Assembly: GCA_937926515.1 (NCBI GenBank)
Contig: CALAZZ010000013.1
Location: 1 to 5,354, forward strand
Length of the DNA stretch: 5,354 nt
Direction: 5' to 3'
Source: an uncultured Bacteroidales bacterium
GTDB lineage: Bacteria > Bacteroidota > Bacteroidia > Bacteroidales > F082
The first letter of the stretch is position 1. Each line of letters opens with the position of its first letter. The translations under genes were made by a program, and so were the position numbers. Shown here piece after piece: positions 5,269-5,354 of this stretch. Below the pieces are notes generated by a model, which saw only the letters and a list, made by a program, of their open reading frames with translations, was not told the DNA's origin and searched no databases.

Positions 5269-5354
5269 ATGCCTATCTTTACAAAAAATTCCAATCGCCG
5301 AATGCTCCGCACCCTCATCATTGACGATGAGCCGCATATGCGGCAAACGCTGGA
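5269..5354 (+). CDS. Response regulator, receiver-domain N-terminus (partial, 3' end outside window)
   Basis: The frame opening at ATG 5269 reads 28 residues to the window edge: MPIFTKNSNRR, then MLRTLIIDDEPHMRQTL. The segment LRTLIIDDEPHMRQTL is the first beta strand and acidic loop (DDE) of a CheY-like receiver. The form RTLIIDDEPH is especially typical of LytTR-type regulators of Bacteroidota, which work with LytS-type kinases such as the one at the left edge. The second ATG (5302) gives the usual family start, so the first 11 residues may not be translated. Neither start has a Shine-Dalgarno site. Only imperfect TAnnTTTG-like sequences (for example 5233-5240, TAACTTTT) lie upstream, without a matching -33 box. 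The phosphorylated aspartate and the output domain are beyond the window, so the LytTR call is inference. Confidence 0.75.
   Translation, partial: MPIFTKNSNRRMLRTLIIDDEPHMRQTL

Overview
The window looks like a chromosomal segment of a Bacteroidota bacterium. A secreted repeat protein ends in a type IX secretion (T9SS) type A sorting domain. Several genes are preceded by Bacteroidota-type promoter boxes (TAnnTTTG, two of them with TTTG exactly 19 bases upstream). Starts lack Shine-Dalgarno sites, and the edge genes resemble the LytS-like kinase / LytTR-like regulator pairs common in this phylum. All recognised genes are on the + strand.

Layout. Bases 1-89 are the last codons of a gene entering from the left, read as the C-terminal tail of a LytS-type sensor histidine kinase. 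Bases 109-168 hold a well-formed promoter with one palindrome in its spacer and a second inverted repeat at the expected transcription start. It drives a two-gene operon (179-1689) encoding an AbiEi-like antitoxin and an AbiEii-like nucleotidyltransferase toxin, a type IV toxin-antitoxin / abortive-infection module whose genes overlap by 4 bases. Directly behind it (about 1719-1808) lies a second, broken copy of the kinase tail, with a TGA where the intact copy has a conserved glycine codon. The abiE operon therefore sits between two homologous kinase 3' ends.

The rest of the 1690-2005 gap holds a pair of 13-base direct repeats with a 21-base period and a TAnnTTTG box in front of the next gene. 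That gene (2006-3940) encodes a 644-residue exported protein with a signal peptide, two leucine-rich / receptor-L-like repeat domains that share the same N- and C-terminal caps, and a T9SS tail. After an AT-rich gap with a strong promoter, 4063-5193 encodes an AAA_14/DUF4143 ATPase with intact Walker motifs and a PD-(D/E)XK-like C-terminal domain. At 5269 (or 5302) a response-regulator receiver domain begins and runs off the right edge.

Reading of the locus. The edge genes suggest a kinase / response-regulator neighbourhood into which accessory genes (toxin-antitoxin, surface repeat protein, stand-alone ATPase) have accumulated. The abiE pair clearly works as a unit. No functional link between it and the repeat protein or the ATPase can be shown from sequence. 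The most useful leads are the duplicated kinase tail around abiE, the operator-like palindromes in the abiE promoter, and the 21-base-period repeats ahead of the repeat-protein gene. No RNA genes, CRISPR arrays, transposases or integrases were seen.
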